From positions 1 through 59,813 of the forward strand of contig ONIQ01000018.1 of NCBI GenBank assembly GCA_900317925.1: 59,813 nucleotides of DNA. The letters are read 5' to 3'. The notes under the pieces are model-generated. The model was given only the letters and a program-made list of their open reading frames with translations, was not told where the DNA came from and ran no database searches. This document shows, one piece after another, positions 46,207 through 54,702 of the stretch; position 1 is the stretch's first letter; every line of letters begins with the position of its first letter. The stretch is from an uncultured Bacteroidales bacterium. Lineage in GTDB: Bacteria > Bacteroidota > Bacteroidia > Bacteroidales > UBA932. Both the position numbers and the translations under genes were made by a program.

Positions 46207-48198
46207 TTAAAGGGTACCGTAATTGTGGGAATATTCCAACTGCTGGTCAACGAAGCCGGTCCGGTAAACCACCTCGTAATCCACTACCTTGCCGCCCTTC
46301 TTCACGGGGACGATATCCGGATTCAGGAAGCCGCCGTAAGGCTTCAGTCCCAGTTTGCCGTAGCGTTCCAGCACTTCTTTATGCAGGACCGGATCGATGT
46401 GCACCGCGTACTGGTCCACGAGGGCCTTGCCGGCAGCATAGTCCCCTTCCGATTTGATGCGCTGGATTTCGGCCAGCAGGCTGGCAAACAGGCCGCGCAG
46501 GGCCTCGTAATCGTTCACCACGAAATAGGTCTTTCCGTCACGGATCTTCTTCTCGATCACGTTGTTGTCCCGCCCCTTCTCATAGCACCATTCGGCAATG
46601 AGTTTGCGGTTCTGCATGTGGGATTCGGTATTGTCGCGGCCCAATTCCACCCGGCTGAACTGCACCATCAGGCCATTGCGGATATAGCCGTCATAATGCG
46701 GCTTATAGGCATCCGCGGTGGGCATAATCCCCAGTTCCACCAGCTTCGGGTCCGCAATATAATAGAGGCCGAACAGGTCGGCACGGGCTTCTTCCAGCGT
46801 GGATTGGTATTCACCCAGGGCCGATGTCGAGACGCCCGGCAGCAACTGGCCGGAGCCGTGTCCCAGGCACTCATGCAGGTCGGTATGCACCTCGTCGGCA
46901 TATTCGCCGTCTTTCTTGTAGGCGTCAATTTCCTCCTGCGACCAGGCGAATTCCGCAAGGGTACTGTTGGGCGATTCCATGGCCGCGAACGCATACGCAT
47001 GGGTGATATTGGCGATGGTCACACTCTTGGAGCCGTGCTCCTTGCGAATCCAGTCCGCATTGGGCAGATTGATGCCGATCGGTGTGGACGGATAGCAGGC
47101 GCCCGCCAGACACACGGCATTCACCACCTTGGCCGAAACGCCCTTGACGGCTTTCTTCCGGAAACGCGGATCCACGGGCGAATGGTCCTCGAACCATTGG
47201 GCGTTGGCGCTCAGGGTCTCGGTACGGGCCGATGCCGCCACATCCTTGATGTGGACGTAACCTTCCCAGGTTGCCTTGCGGCCCAGCGGATCGTCGTAAT
47301 CCTCGATAAAACCGTTGATGAAATCCACCGTCCCCAGGGTATCCTTCACCCATTCGACGTTAAACGCATCCCAGAGTTCGAGATCGCCGGTTCGATAATA
47401 GTCTATCAGGAGACCCAGCGCTTTTTTCTGGATGTCATTCTCCGCCACCTCGCGGGCCAGGGCCAGCTCTCCGCAGATTTTTTCGATGGCCGCCCCGTAC
47501 AGGCCGCCTTCCTTCCAGGGGATCTCCTTCACAACCCCGTCGGGACCCTTTACCACCTTGGTATTCAAGCCATAAGAAATGGGCTCCGGGTCATTGGGAT
47601 CCGCCTGGGCGGCATAGAACTGTTCCACTTCCGCCCGGGATACGCCCTCGTAAAAGTTTACGGCCGACAAGGCCACGATGTCTCCGTCGCGGGACGTCGA
47701 GCGTCGCTGCGGCAGCGCCTGCGGGTCATAGATAAAATCCAGCAGGACGGCATCGGCACAGCCGGTTTTGTCCATCAGCGAAGCGAAATAGGCCTTCGGG
47801 CAGGCCGGCACGAACTTATCCTCGGCATAGTGATGATGGACGCCATTGCTGAAGAAAACCCGTTTGGCATAGGTCTCGAAAGCCGGCCAATCCGGTGCCG
47901 TACGGTCCACCGAAGCATCCGACAGGATGGTTTCCAACACCTTCCGGATGGGAAGGTTATAGCGGCAATACTGGTCCCAGGTAATGTCCCGGCCGTATTT
48001 GGCTGCCTCGCTCAGGTGATAGGCATATTCTTTCTGCTGCAGGCTCAGTTGCTCCCATCCCGGAATCCGGTAGCGGATGATTTTCAAGTCTGCAAATTCT
48101 TCCATCAGATAGTGGAAGGAATCCGTTCCTTCCTTGGGCGCGCAGGATGCCAGAACGGCAGCCGAAAACGCGATCAACATGGTCTTTCCCGATTTCAT
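46207..48198 (-). CDS. dipeptidyl-peptidase III-like (family M49) lipoprotein
   Basis: Zinc peptidase that probably removes dipeptides from peptide N-termini in the envelope. About 663 residues from ATG 48198, chosen because it gives a lipoprotein signal (MKSGKTMLIAFSAAVLASC). It has HECLGH (residues about 442-447), the HExxGH zinc motif that defines M49, and EEARAD about 25 residues later, carrying the third ligand. ATGs further upstream (48213, 48219) overlap the promoter start. Head of a two-gene unit with xerD. Confidence 0.9.
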   Translation of the reverse strand: MKSGKTMLIAFSAAVLASCAPKEGTDSFHYLMEEFADLKIIRYRIPGWEQLSLQQKEYAYHLSEAAKYGRDITWDQYCRYNLPIRKVLETILSDASVDRTAPDWPAFETYAKRVFFSNGVHHHYAEDKFVPACPKAYFASLMDKTGCADAVLLDFIYDPQALPQRRSTSRDGDIVALSAVNFYEGVSRAEVEQFYAAQADPNDPEPISYGLNTKVVKGPDGVVKEIPWKEGGLYGAAIEKICGELALAREVAENDIQKKALGLLIDYYRTGDLELWDAFNVEWVKDTLGTVDFINGFIEDYDDPLGRKATWEGYVHIKDVAASARTETLSANAQWFEDHSPVDPRFRKKAVKGVSAKVVNAVCLAGACYPSTPIGINLPNADWIRKEHGSKSVTIANITHAYAFAAMESPNSTLAEFAWSQEEIDAYKKDGEYADEVHTDLHECLGHGSGQLLPGVSTSALGEYQSTLEEARADLFGLYYIADPKLVELGIMPTADAYKPHYDGYIRNGLMVQFSRVELGRDNTESHMQNRKLIAEWCYEKGRDNNVIEKKIRDGKTYFVVNDYEALRGLFASLLAEIQRIKSEGDYAAGKALVDQYAVHIDPVLHKEVLERYGKLGLKPYGGFLNPDIVPVKKGGKVVDYEVVYRTGFVDQQLEYSHNYGTL

Positions 48199-48224
48199 AT
48201 CATCATTTTGCATATTCATACATA

Positions 48225-48253
48225 CAAAGATAGGAATAATTTTTGTATATTTG
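48225..48253. promoter_or_regulatory. divergent -7 boxes for the M49 and C11 peptidase genes
   Basis: CAAAGATA (48225-48232) reads TATCTTTG towards the M49 gene. TATATTTG (48246-48253) faces the C11 gene. The two -7 boxes lie 13 bases apart, so the promoters are back to back. Neither has a clear -33. Confidence 0.5.
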
Positions 48254-48270
48254 TCAGTTGCAATGCATGC

Positions 48271-49617
48271 ATGATGAGGCGATTCCTGCATATCATCCCG
48301 CTGATGGCGACCGTTTTTGCGGCCGTCTTCTCCGGCGTTTCCTGCAGCAAAGATCCCGATTTCGACATTTCCGACGAGCCCGGCCGTCAAGGCCATATCG
48401 TCCATCCGGAGGAAGCCGAGACCAGAAATGCGATGATCTTGATTTCGGCGGGCTTCAACGATCTCAGCGGTTATTTGAGCAGCGATATCAAAGACCTGGG
48501 AGAGTCCTATCTTCCGGAAGACAACCGATATGATGACCTGGTCTTTGTCTTCAGCCGCCAGCCCTCCTCGCCCGGGGTTTATTCCATCCCAACCGCGCCG
48601 GTCCTCATCCGCATGTACAGAAACCGTCAAGGGACAGCTGTCATGGACACGGTCCTGCGGTTGGACACGGATGCCGTCGCCTCTTCGAAGGCCTCCCTGC
48701 AAAAGGTCCTTACGTATATAAAAGATGAATATCCGGCAGCCCATTACGGAATTGTCCTGTCATCGCACGGAACAGGCTGGCTGCCAAAGGGTTATTACGC
48801 CAATCCCTCATCCTATGATGAGGTCTACGCCATCCCGCAGGGGAGACGGATGCGTCGCGCCGGAGATCCCGTCCTATATGTCGATCCCGGATACGATCCG
48901 TCGCTTCCCGCCGTCAAGACCATCTGCCAGGATAAGGTTGAGACCGCCGGGGTTCTCTATTCGTACGAAATGACCCTGCAAGACCTGGCGGACGCCATCC
49001 CCATGCATCTGGACTACCTTTTGCTGGATGCCTGCCTGATGGGCGGCGTGGAAACCGCCTTTGAACTGAAAGACCGGTGCGATGTAATCGCTTTCTCCCA
49101 GACCGAAGTCCTGGCCCAGGGCTTCGATTATAAGACCATGACCACCCACCTGCTGCAGACCCGTCCTGCCGCACCCGGGAAAGTCTGCTCCGACTACTAC
49201 GAGTATTACGCCGCCCAGACGGGGGTGTACCAGTCTGCCACCATTTCTTTGATAGACTGCAAGCAACTGGATCGGCTGGCCGCGGTTTGCAAGGAATTGT
49301 TTGAAAAATACCGCGCCCAGATCGCATCCGTTAATCCCAGCAAAGTCCAAGGCTACTTCCGGGGCAACAGACATTGGTTCTACGACCTCAAAGACATCCT
49401 CACCGTGGCCGGGATCAGTGCCGAGGATACCGCTGCCCTGGACCAGGTCCTGGCCGCCTGTACCCTTTATAAAAATGCCACGCCCCAGTTCATGAACGAG
49501 TTTCCCATCCGGGCCTACTGCGGTTTGTCCATGTACCTGCCGGCCGACGGTTCCGCCTATCTGGACAACGCGTACAAGGAATTGGTTTGGAATCAGGCCA
49601 CCGCTCTTGTAAAATAA
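48271..49617 (+). CDS. clostripain-family (C11) cysteine peptidase lipoprotein
   Basis: About 448 residues. The signal peptide ends at a lipobox FSGVSC, then a D/E-rich segment (SKDPDFDISDEPG). The C11 domain has GIVLSSHGTGW (His at about 166) and LDACLMGGVETAFE (Cys at about 255), the catalytic dyad of clostripain-like peptidases, which usually cut after arginine or lysine. Two ATGs (48271, 48274) are adjacent. It is divergent from the M49 gene and precedes the bL25 gene. Many Bacteroidetes C11 lipoproteins take part in host or dietary protein breakdown; that is inference here. Confidence 0.9.
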   Translation: MMRRFLHIIPLMATVFAAVFSGVSCSKDPDFDISDEPGRQGHIVHPEEAETRNAMILISAGFNDLSGYLSSDIKDLGESYLPEDNRYDDLVFVFSRQPSSPGVYSIPTAPVLIRMYRNRQGTAVMDTVLRLDTDAVASSKASLQKVLTYIKDEYPAAHYGIVLSSHGTGWLPKGYYANPSSYDEVYAIPQGRRMRRAGDPVLYVDPGYDPSLPAVKTICQDKVETAGVLYSYEMTLQDLADAIPMHLDYLLLDACLMGGVETAFELKDRCDVIAFSQTEVLAQGFDYKTMTTHLLQTRPAAPGKVCSDYYEYYAAQTGVYQSATISLIDCKQLDRLAAVCKELFEKYRAQIASVNPSKVQGYFRGNRHWFYDLKDILTVAGISAEDTAALDQVLAACTLYKNATPQFMNEFPIRAYCGLSMYLPADGSAYLDNAYKELVWNQATALVK

Positions 49618-49637
49618 GAATAATCTGCTTATCTTTG
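49607..49637 (+). promoter_or_regulatory. promoter of the bL25 gene
   Basis: TTG (49607-49609), 20 bases, TATCTTTG (49630-49637). The -33 lies within the last codons of the C11 gene. Confidence 0.65.
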
Positions 49638-49640
49638 CAG

Positions 49641-49697
49641 CCCCAAAATAAAAGCAAATAGCTTTTGGTGCAATGGGGTCCGGACGGATTTCCGGAC
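49641..49697 (+). promoter_or_regulatory. structured leader of the bL25 mRNA
   Basis: CCCCA (49641-49645) can pair with TGGGG (49674-49678) around an inner AAAAGC/GCTTTT hairpin (49650-49666). Next comes GTCCGGA/TCCGGAC (49678-49697). The two outer stems share base 49678, so they would compete at one position. The leader is about 80 bases long. Autoregulation by the ribosomal protein is possible but not shown. Confidence 0.45.
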
Positions 49698-49724
49698 TGA
49701 GTAACACATTTTAAAACAAAAAGC

Positions 49725-50306
49725 ATGAAGCATTTTGAACTGAAAGGCCAGATCCGCCAGGTCGGAAACAAGGCCGTCATCAAGGCCTTCCGCCGCCAGG
49801 GTCTCGTTCCCTGCAACCTTTATGGCCAGGGTCTGGACAATGTCCTCTTCACCGTTAACGATCGCGATCTTCAGGGCCTCCTGAACACGCCGGCTTCCTA
49901 CATCGTGGACCTCGTCCTCGATGGCAAGACCTACACCGCCGTCGTACACGAACTGCAGTTCCACCCCGTCAAGGACAACTGCCTGCACGTGGATTTCCTC
50001 GCCGTCAACGAAGAGAAGCCCATCGCCATCAACGTTCCTCTTACCATCAGCGGCCACTCCGTGGGTGTGCAGCAGGGTGGCAAGTTCATCCAGGGTGTCC
50101 GTTCCCTGAAGGTGAGCGCCCTCATGGCCAATCTGCCGGATGAACTCCCCGTGGACATTTCCGAACTGGGTCTCGGCCAGCGCATCGTCGCCTCCGATCT
50201 CCATTATGAGAACGTCAACATCATTTCTCCGAAGGATACTATCATCTGCTCTGTCAAGGCTACGCGTGCTTCTGCTACCACAGCCACAGAAGAAGCAGCT
50301 GAGTAG
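49725..50306 (+). CDS. rplY: 50S ribosomal protein bL25 (Ctc form)
   Basis: Binds 5S rRNA in the large subunit. At 193 residues it is the long Ctc/TL5 form: an N-terminal L25 beta-barrel (GQIRQVGNKAVIKAFRRQGL, VPCNLYG) and a C-terminal extension domain (VDFLAVNEEKPIAINVPLT, SELGLGQRIVASDL) with an alanine-rich acidic tail. Begins an apparent two-gene unit with pth, 25 bases downstream. Preceded by a promoter and a structured leader. Confidence 0.96.
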   Translation: MKHFELKGQIRQVGNKAVIKAFRRQGLVPCNLYGQGLDNVLFTVNDRDLQGLLNTPASYIVDLVLDGKTYTAVVHELQFHPVKDNCLHVDFLAVNEEKPIAINVPLTISGHSVGVQQGGKFIQGVRSLKVSALMANLPDELPVDISELGLGQRIVASDLHYENVNIISPKDTIICSVKATRASATTATEEAAE

Positions 50307-50331
50307 TTCCGAACCGGAAAACGTGCCCGGG

Positions 50332-50901
50332 ATGAACTACCTTGTTGCAGGATTGGGCAACATTGGCGCCGAATACGCCAACACCCGGCACAACATTGGA
50401 TTTATGGTATTGGATGCCTGGGCTCAGGCATCCGATACTGTTTTTGCGACCGAACGGTACGGAGACATTTGTTCGGTATCGTTCAAGGGCCGCAAGTTCT
50501 ATCTGCTCAAGCCTTCTACCTATATGAACCTGAGCGGCAACGCCGTTCGATACTGGGTACAGAAGCTGAATATCCAACCGGAAAACCTGATTGTGGTCTG
50601 TGACGACCTCAACCTGCCCTTCGGTACCCTCAGAATGCGGCTGGACGGCAGCAACGGCGGTCACAACGGTTTGGGAAATATTGAACAGCAACTCGGAACC
50701 CGCCGGTATGCCCGTATTCGCGTAGGCATCGGAAAAGAATTCCATCCTGGTGAGCAAATCGATTATGTATTAAGCGATTTCACGCCGGAAGAGAAGGAAT
50801 CGATTCCGGATTTGTGCAAGAAAGTAGCCGAAGGAATCCGAACTTTTGCCACCGCCGGTCCCCAAATGGCCATGAATTTGCTGAATATTCGAAAGAAATA
50901 G
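50332..50901 (+). CDS. pth: peptidyl-tRNA hydrolase
   Basis: Frees tRNA from peptidyl-tRNAs that drop off the ribosome. The 189 residues have MNYLVAGLGNIGAEYANTRH, RHNIGF (catalytic His), KPSTYMNLSG, VVCDDLNLPFG and GGHNGLGNIE, all typical of Pth. The start at 50332 matches the family N-terminus (xxLIxGLGNPG); note the usual GNPG is GNIG here, a minor change in the first loop. Encoded 25 bases after bL25, a common pairing in Bacteroidetes. About 110 AT-rich bases follow before the histone gene. Confidence 0.96.
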   Translation: MNYLVAGLGNIGAEYANTRHNIGFMVLDAWAQASDTVFATERYGDICSVSFKGRKFYLLKPSTYMNLSGNAVRYWVQKLNIQPENLIVVCDDLNLPFGTLRMRLDGSNGGHNGLGNIEQQLGTRRYARIRVGIGKEFHPGEQIDYVLSDFTPEEKESIPDLCKKVAEGIRTFATAGPQMAMNLLNIRKK

Positions 50902-51011
50902 TGAAATTTTAACGTTTTTTCTTGCTTTTATTCAATTAATTGCATAACTTGCACAGGGTTTAGAGAAAGTATTTTTTAGAACCAATAGTTTTTATTTAAA
51001 ATTTCATTACC

Positions 51012-51188
51012 ATGAAGAAGCTTGTTGAAAAAATTCAGGCCGAAATCGACGCCTTCGTCGTAAACGCCGGTGCACAGGTTGTTAAGGGTAACAAGGCCGC
51101 TGGCGCTCGCGCCCGCAAGGCTGCCCTCGAGCTCATGAAGGATCTCAAGGAGTTCCGCAAAGTGTCCGTCGAAGAGGCCAAGAAGTAA
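51012..51188 (+). CDS. small Hc1-like histone H1-type protein
   Basis: A 58-residue basic protein read from ATG 51012 to TAA 51186-51188: MKKLVEKIQAEIDAFVVNA at the start, KGNKAAGARARKAALELMKD in the middle, KFRK-type ending VSVEEAKK. This fits the small histone H1-like proteins common in Bacteroidetes, which probably compact DNA. It lies alone between a possible TAACTTGC-type -7 region (about 50954) and a clean terminator (51207-51240), so it is its own transcript and likely highly expressed. Confidence 0.88.
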   Translation: MKKLVEKIQAEIDAFVVNAGAQVVKGNKAAGARARKAALELMKDLKEFRKVSVEEAKK

Positions 51189-51206
51189 TCTTCTTCCGAA
51201 AGAAAG

Positions 51207-51240
51207 ATACAGTCGGGCTTTCCCCCGACTGTATTTTTTT
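51207..51240 (+). terminator. intrinsic terminator of the histone-like gene
   Basis: ATACAGTCGGG (51207-51217) pairs perfectly with CCCGACTGTAT (51224-51234) around a 6-base loop, followed by TTTTTT. The -7 box of the next gene begins 2 bases after. Confidence 0.92.
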
Positions 51241-51241
51241 G

Positions 51242-51249
51242 TATATTTG
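51242..51249 (+). promoter_or_regulatory. -7 box TATATTTG for the M6 protease gene
   Basis: TATATTTG directly follows the terminator T run and lies 20 bases before the ATG at 51270. No -33 TTTG is seen where the hairpin lies. Confidence 0.5.
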
Positions 51250-51269
51250 CAGCCGGAGAATTCAAAAAT

Positions 51270-53408
51270 ATGACTATCCGACGCGACATAATCGTCCTTA
51301 TCCTATTTTTAATAAGTACATTTGGCATCCAGGCAAAGCCCGCCAACCCACGTCCCTTCATCCTGACCCAACCGGACGGAAGTTCGTTCGTCGCCCGCCT
51401 CACCGGGGACGAGTTCGCCCATGTCCTGATGACAGAGGACGGGGCGGCCATCGTCCGGGACGAAGACGGATGGTACTGCTACGCTTTTTTTGAAAATGAT
51501 GCCACCCTGCATTCCTCCGGTTATCACGTAGGGGCCTACACCCCCGGGATGATTACCGCTGCCGCCCGGCAACTCCCGATCGAGGCCCTGCGGGAAAAGG
51601 CTGCGCGCGTCCGGAGCCAGCGGTGGAGCGGGATAGAGACCCCGGTTGCCCTTCCGGCAACAAAAGCGCCTGTCAAACGAAAAGGCCTCATCCTGCTGGT
51701 CCAGTTCCCGGACTTGAAGTTCAAATTCACAAAAGACGATTTTGAACAGCAGCTCAATGGCACAGGTCCCTATTCGGCAAGACAGTTTTTCAACGACCAG
51801 TTTCTGGGACGGTACGAGTTCGAATTTGACACTTCCGATATCCTGACCCTCTCGAAAGGTTTTGCATACTATGGGAAAGACGACTCCGACGGCAACGACT
51901 CGCATCCGGATGAAATGGCGGCAGAAGCCTGCAAACTGGCGGTGGCTACCGGCATCGATATGTCACAATACGCCCAGATGAATCCCGACGAAGTGGACAA
52001 TGTCTTTATCATTTATGCCGGGCCGGACCAGGCGGACGGCGCTTCAAGCGATCATATCTGGGCACACGCATGGCAAATTTACTGCGAGACCCTTGTCCTG
52101 AATGGCAAAAGGATTCGAAAATATGCCTGTGCTTCCGAGCTGCAATACACCACCAATTTCCCCATCAACGGTATCGGCACCTTCTGCCATGAGTTCTCCC
52201 ATATCCTCGGTACAACGGATCTATACGATGTCGATTATGAATCTTCGGGCGGACAGAGCAACGCCATGTGGCATGTTACGAGCCTCATGGACGGCGGAAA
52301 CTTTAACAACGATACGAATACGCCCCCGTATTACAATGCCATCGAGCGGCAAATGCTCGGCATCGCCCACGAAATGCCGCTCACCCTGGGACCCCATACC
52401 CTCCGGCCGGTCCATATCGCAGGCGATTGTTTCCGGGTGGACACCGAAACCGAAGGAGAATATTTCCTGTTCGAGTGCCGCTCCAACGAAAAGTGGGATG
52501 CCTACATCGAAGGGTCGGGCCTGCTGGTTTACCATATCGACAAATCCACTGGACGGACCATTTCGGAAGCGGCTTCTAAAACGCCCCAGAAACTTTGGTC
52601 GGATTTTCAAATCAACATATGCCCCAGTCATGAATGCGCCGATCTGGTAGAAGCCACACCCGGCTTGCGCTGCTTTAATGATAAGGGCCAATTAAATGGT
52701 TATCCGACCCAGCGCATCTTCTATCCCACGACGCGGAACAATTCTTTCACTCCCCTGACGAAACCGGCATTCGAATCATGGGACGGGACGCCCATGCCGT
52801 ATTCCATTATCGGTATCAAGCAATTGGCAGACGGAAGCGTTTCCTTCACGGTTGTTTCCAACGCTGCCATTCCGGACGTTACCGACTTGGAAACCGCTCT
52901 GTTCCAGGATGCTGCCATCCTGAACTGGAAGGCCAGCCAAAGTGATTTTTCGGGCGATGCGCTTGTTGCCTGGGGTCCTTCCGGCGGGCAGATGAAGACG
53001 ATAACGGTCCGGGCCGGTCAAGATGGCCGATATGGCCTTCTCCTGGAGGGTCTGGAGCCTTCCTCCCCCTACACCGTCGATATCCGCTTCCTCATTGGAG
53101 AAGCCGAAGGAACGGCCGTGCAGACCAGCTTCATCACAAAGCGTTACGACGCGCCCGCCACCCCGTACATCTGGCTTCCGACAGAAGGACGGAACAGCGA
53201 TGGCACCTTCCCTTCCGGAACACGGCTTCCGCTCAGGGTTTACAATGTACCGGATGCCACCCACGTTAGCTGGACCTTCCAGGGTCGTCCCATCATCCCG
53301 GATGTCGACTGTTGGTGGACCATCCCCTCTTCCGGCGAACTGCAGGCCCTTGTGACCTATCCGGACCGGACGCAGGAAATCATTTCCAAAACACTCACGA
53401 TCAAATAG
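51270..53408 (+). CDS. secreted M6-family metalloprotease
   Basis: A 712-residue exported protein with signal peptide (MTIRRDIIVLILFLISTFG, ending near IQAK). A propeptide-like region with an N-terminal FILTQPDGSSF segment precedes the M6 catalytic domain. GTFCHEFSHILGTTDLYD contains HEFSH (His about 307 and 311, Glu 308), the zinc site. A C-terminal beta-sandwich (about 530-620, FN3-like: NWKASQSDFSGDALVAWG, PSSPYTVDIRF) is followed by a short immunoglobulin-like end. No type IX secretion CTD is recognisable. It precedes a small lipoprotein gene by 2 bases and probably forms an operon with it. Confidence 0.87.
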   Translation: MTIRRDIIVLILFLISTFGIQAKPANPRPFILTQPDGSSFVARLTGDEFAHVLMTEDGAAIVRDEDGWYCYAFFENDATLHSSGYHVGAYTPGMITAAARQLPIEALREKAARVRSQRWSGIETPVALPATKAPVKRKGLILLVQFPDLKFKFTKDDFEQQLNGTGPYSARQFFNDQFLGRYEFEFDTSDILTLSKGFAYYGKDDSDGNDSHPDEMAAEACKLAVATGIDMSQYAQMNPDEVDNVFIIYAGPDQADGASSDHIWAHAWQIYCETLVLNGKRIRKYACASELQYTTNFPINGIGTFCHEFSHILGTTDLYDVDYESSGGQSNAMWHVTSLMDGGNFNNDTNTPPYYNAIERQMLGIAHEMPLTLGPHTLRPVHIAGDCFRVDTETEGEYFLFECRSNEKWDAYIEGSGLLVYHIDKSTGRTISEAASKTPQKLWSDFQINICPSHECADLVEATPGLRCFNDKGQLNGYPTQRIFYPTTRNNSFTPLTKPAFESWDGTPMPYSIIGIKQLADGSVSFTVVSNAAIPDVTDLETALFQDAAILNWKASQSDFSGDALVAWGPSGGQMKTITVRAGQDGRYGLLLEGLEPSSPYTVDIRFLIGEAEGTAVQTSFITKRYDAPATPYIWLPTEGRNSDGTFPSGTRLPLRVYNVPDATHVSWTFQGRPIIPDVDCWWTIPSSGELQALVTYPDRTQEIISKTLTIK

Positions 53409-53410
53409 GT

Positions 53411-53815
53411 ATGAAAAAGCTGATACTCCTGGTAAGCCTGGCGGTCCTGGCAGCCTGTTCCCCCAAAGAAACGGTGGATGAGGTCTTCGTCCAGTCCACC
53501 GACATCCAACTGCGCATCGACGGTGTCACCCTTTATACCTATAATCCGCTCAACTGGCAGCTGGGCAGCAACCGCAGTCGGCGGCAGTTCCGGGTGATGA
53601 AGGACGATGGAACCGCTTCCTACACCCTCACCTGCTCCGAATGGCCGGCCCAACTGGACCAGACCCTCCAGGCCGACTTGGAATGGACATCCGGCGGCTC
53701 GTACAAAACCGAAACGGAGCTGTCGATGAAGGTGGTCAAGACCGATGCCGAGGGAACCGTCTGGCTGTGGTGCAACGATAAAAAAATCGGAGTATCCATT
53801 CGGACACTCCGATAA
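53411..53815 (+). CDS. small lipoprotein downstream of the M6 protease
   Basis: A 134-residue protein with lipobox LAVLAACS and a beta-rich mature domain (STDIQLRIDGVTLYTYNPLN, FRVMKDDGTASYTLTCS) with no known motif. Its ATG is 2 bases after the protease stop, so the two are surely co-transcribed; it may be an inhibitor, chaperone or partner of the protease, which is inference. Its last codons form the hairpin of the opposing tpiA terminator. Confidence 0.75.
   Translation: MKKLILLVSLAVLAACSPKETVDEVFVQSTDIQLRIDGVTLYTYNPLNWQLGSNRSRRQFRVMKDDGTASYTLTCSEWPAQLDQTLQADLEWTSGGSYKTETELSMKVVKTDAEGTVWLWCNDKKIGVSIRTLR
53779..53813 (-). terminator. tpiA terminator embedded in the opposing lipoprotein gene
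   Basis: On the minus strand ATCGGAGT (complement of 53806-53813) pairs with ACTCCGAT (complement of 53786-53793), followed by a run of seven Ts (complement of 53780-53786). It begins 27 bases past the tpiA stop. The stem is within the last codons of the lipoprotein gene, so coding and terminator functions share DNA. Confidence 0.8.
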
Positions 53816-53839
53816 ATCACCCTTTCTGAAAATGGTTTT

Positions 53840-54595
53840 TTAGAACGAGGTCGCGATTCCAATGAAATCGTCGGCCTTCAGCGCGGCGCCTCCGATGAGG
53901 CCGCCGTCGATGTCCGGCTGGGCGAAGAGTTCCTTCGCGTTGGACGGCTTGCAGCTGCCACCGTAAAGGATGGTCATATCCTCGGCCACGGCCTTGCCGA
54001 ATTTCTGCTCGATGACGTTGCGGATGCAGGCGTGGATCTCTTCAGCCTGCTCGGCGGTAGCGGTCTTGCCCGTACCGATGGCCCAGACGGGCTCATAGGC
54101 AATCACCACGTTTTTCATCTCTTCGGCGGAGAAATTGTAGAGGACGTTCTTGGTCTGAACGGTCACCACGTCGAAATGACGGCCGGCTTCCCGCTCTTCC
54201 AGGTTTTCACCCACGCAAAGAATCACCTTCAGGCCGGCGGCCAGGGCGAGTTTCGTCTTCTCGACCAGTTTCTCGTCCGTCTCGCCGTAGTACTGACGGC
54301 GCTCGGAGTGACCCAGGATGGTGTAGGTGCAGCCCACGGAAGTAAGCATGTTCACGCTCACCTCACCGGTGTAGGCGCCCTTTTCATGATCGGCGCAGTT
54401 CTGGGCGGACAGAGCCACCTTGGAGCCCTTCAGGACCTCGGCTACGCTGGCCAGATGGGTAAACGGCGGAGCCACGACCAGCTCCACATTGGCGGGCAAT
54501 TCCTTTGCCTTCTCAACCACGGCTTTGGCGAGTTCAACGCCCTCGGGGACCGTCGTGTTCATCTTCCAGTTCCCGGCTACGATGTACTTTCTCAT
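53840..54595 (-). CDS. tpiA: triosephosphate isomerase
   Basis: Glycolytic enzyme interconverting dihydroxyacetone phosphate and glyceraldehyde-3-P; 251 residues. It begins MRKYIVAGNWKMN (catalytic K) and has TILGHSERRQYYGE (H), VIAYEPVWAIGTGKTATAEQ (E) and GLIGGAALK, the complete TIM set. The ATG at 54595 is chosen over upstream starts because it gives the family N-terminus. Single gene with its own -7 box and terminator. Confidence 0.97.
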   Translation of the reverse strand: MRKYIVAGNWKMNTTVPEGVELAKAVVEKAKELPANVELVVAPPFTHLASVAEVLKGSKVALSAQNCADHEKGAYTGEVSVNMLTSVGCTYTILGHSERRQYYGETDEKLVEKTKLALAAGLKVILCVGENLEEREAGRHFDVVTVQTKNVLYNFSAEEMKNVVIAYEPVWAIGTGKTATAEQAEEIHACIRNVIEQKFGKAVAEDMTILYGGSCKPSNAKELFAQPDIDGGLIGGAALKADDFIGIATSF

Positions 54596-54637
54596 ATTTT
54601 TACAATCATTTAAAAATAATTTCATTTTTTGAGCGCG

Positions 54638-54684
54638 CAAATTTAGCAAATTCATCAGATATTATCAAGATTATCTTATCTTTG
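54638..54684. promoter_or_regulatory. divergent -7 boxes for tpiA and the PAP2 gene
   Basis: CAAATTTA (54638-54645) reads TAAATTTG towards tpiA, with a CTTG-like -33 about 20 bases further. TATCTTTG (54677-54684) faces the PAP2 gene, 18 bases before its ATG. Confidence 0.55.
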
Positions 54685-54702
54685 CACCTTCATTCCGCAA
54701 AG

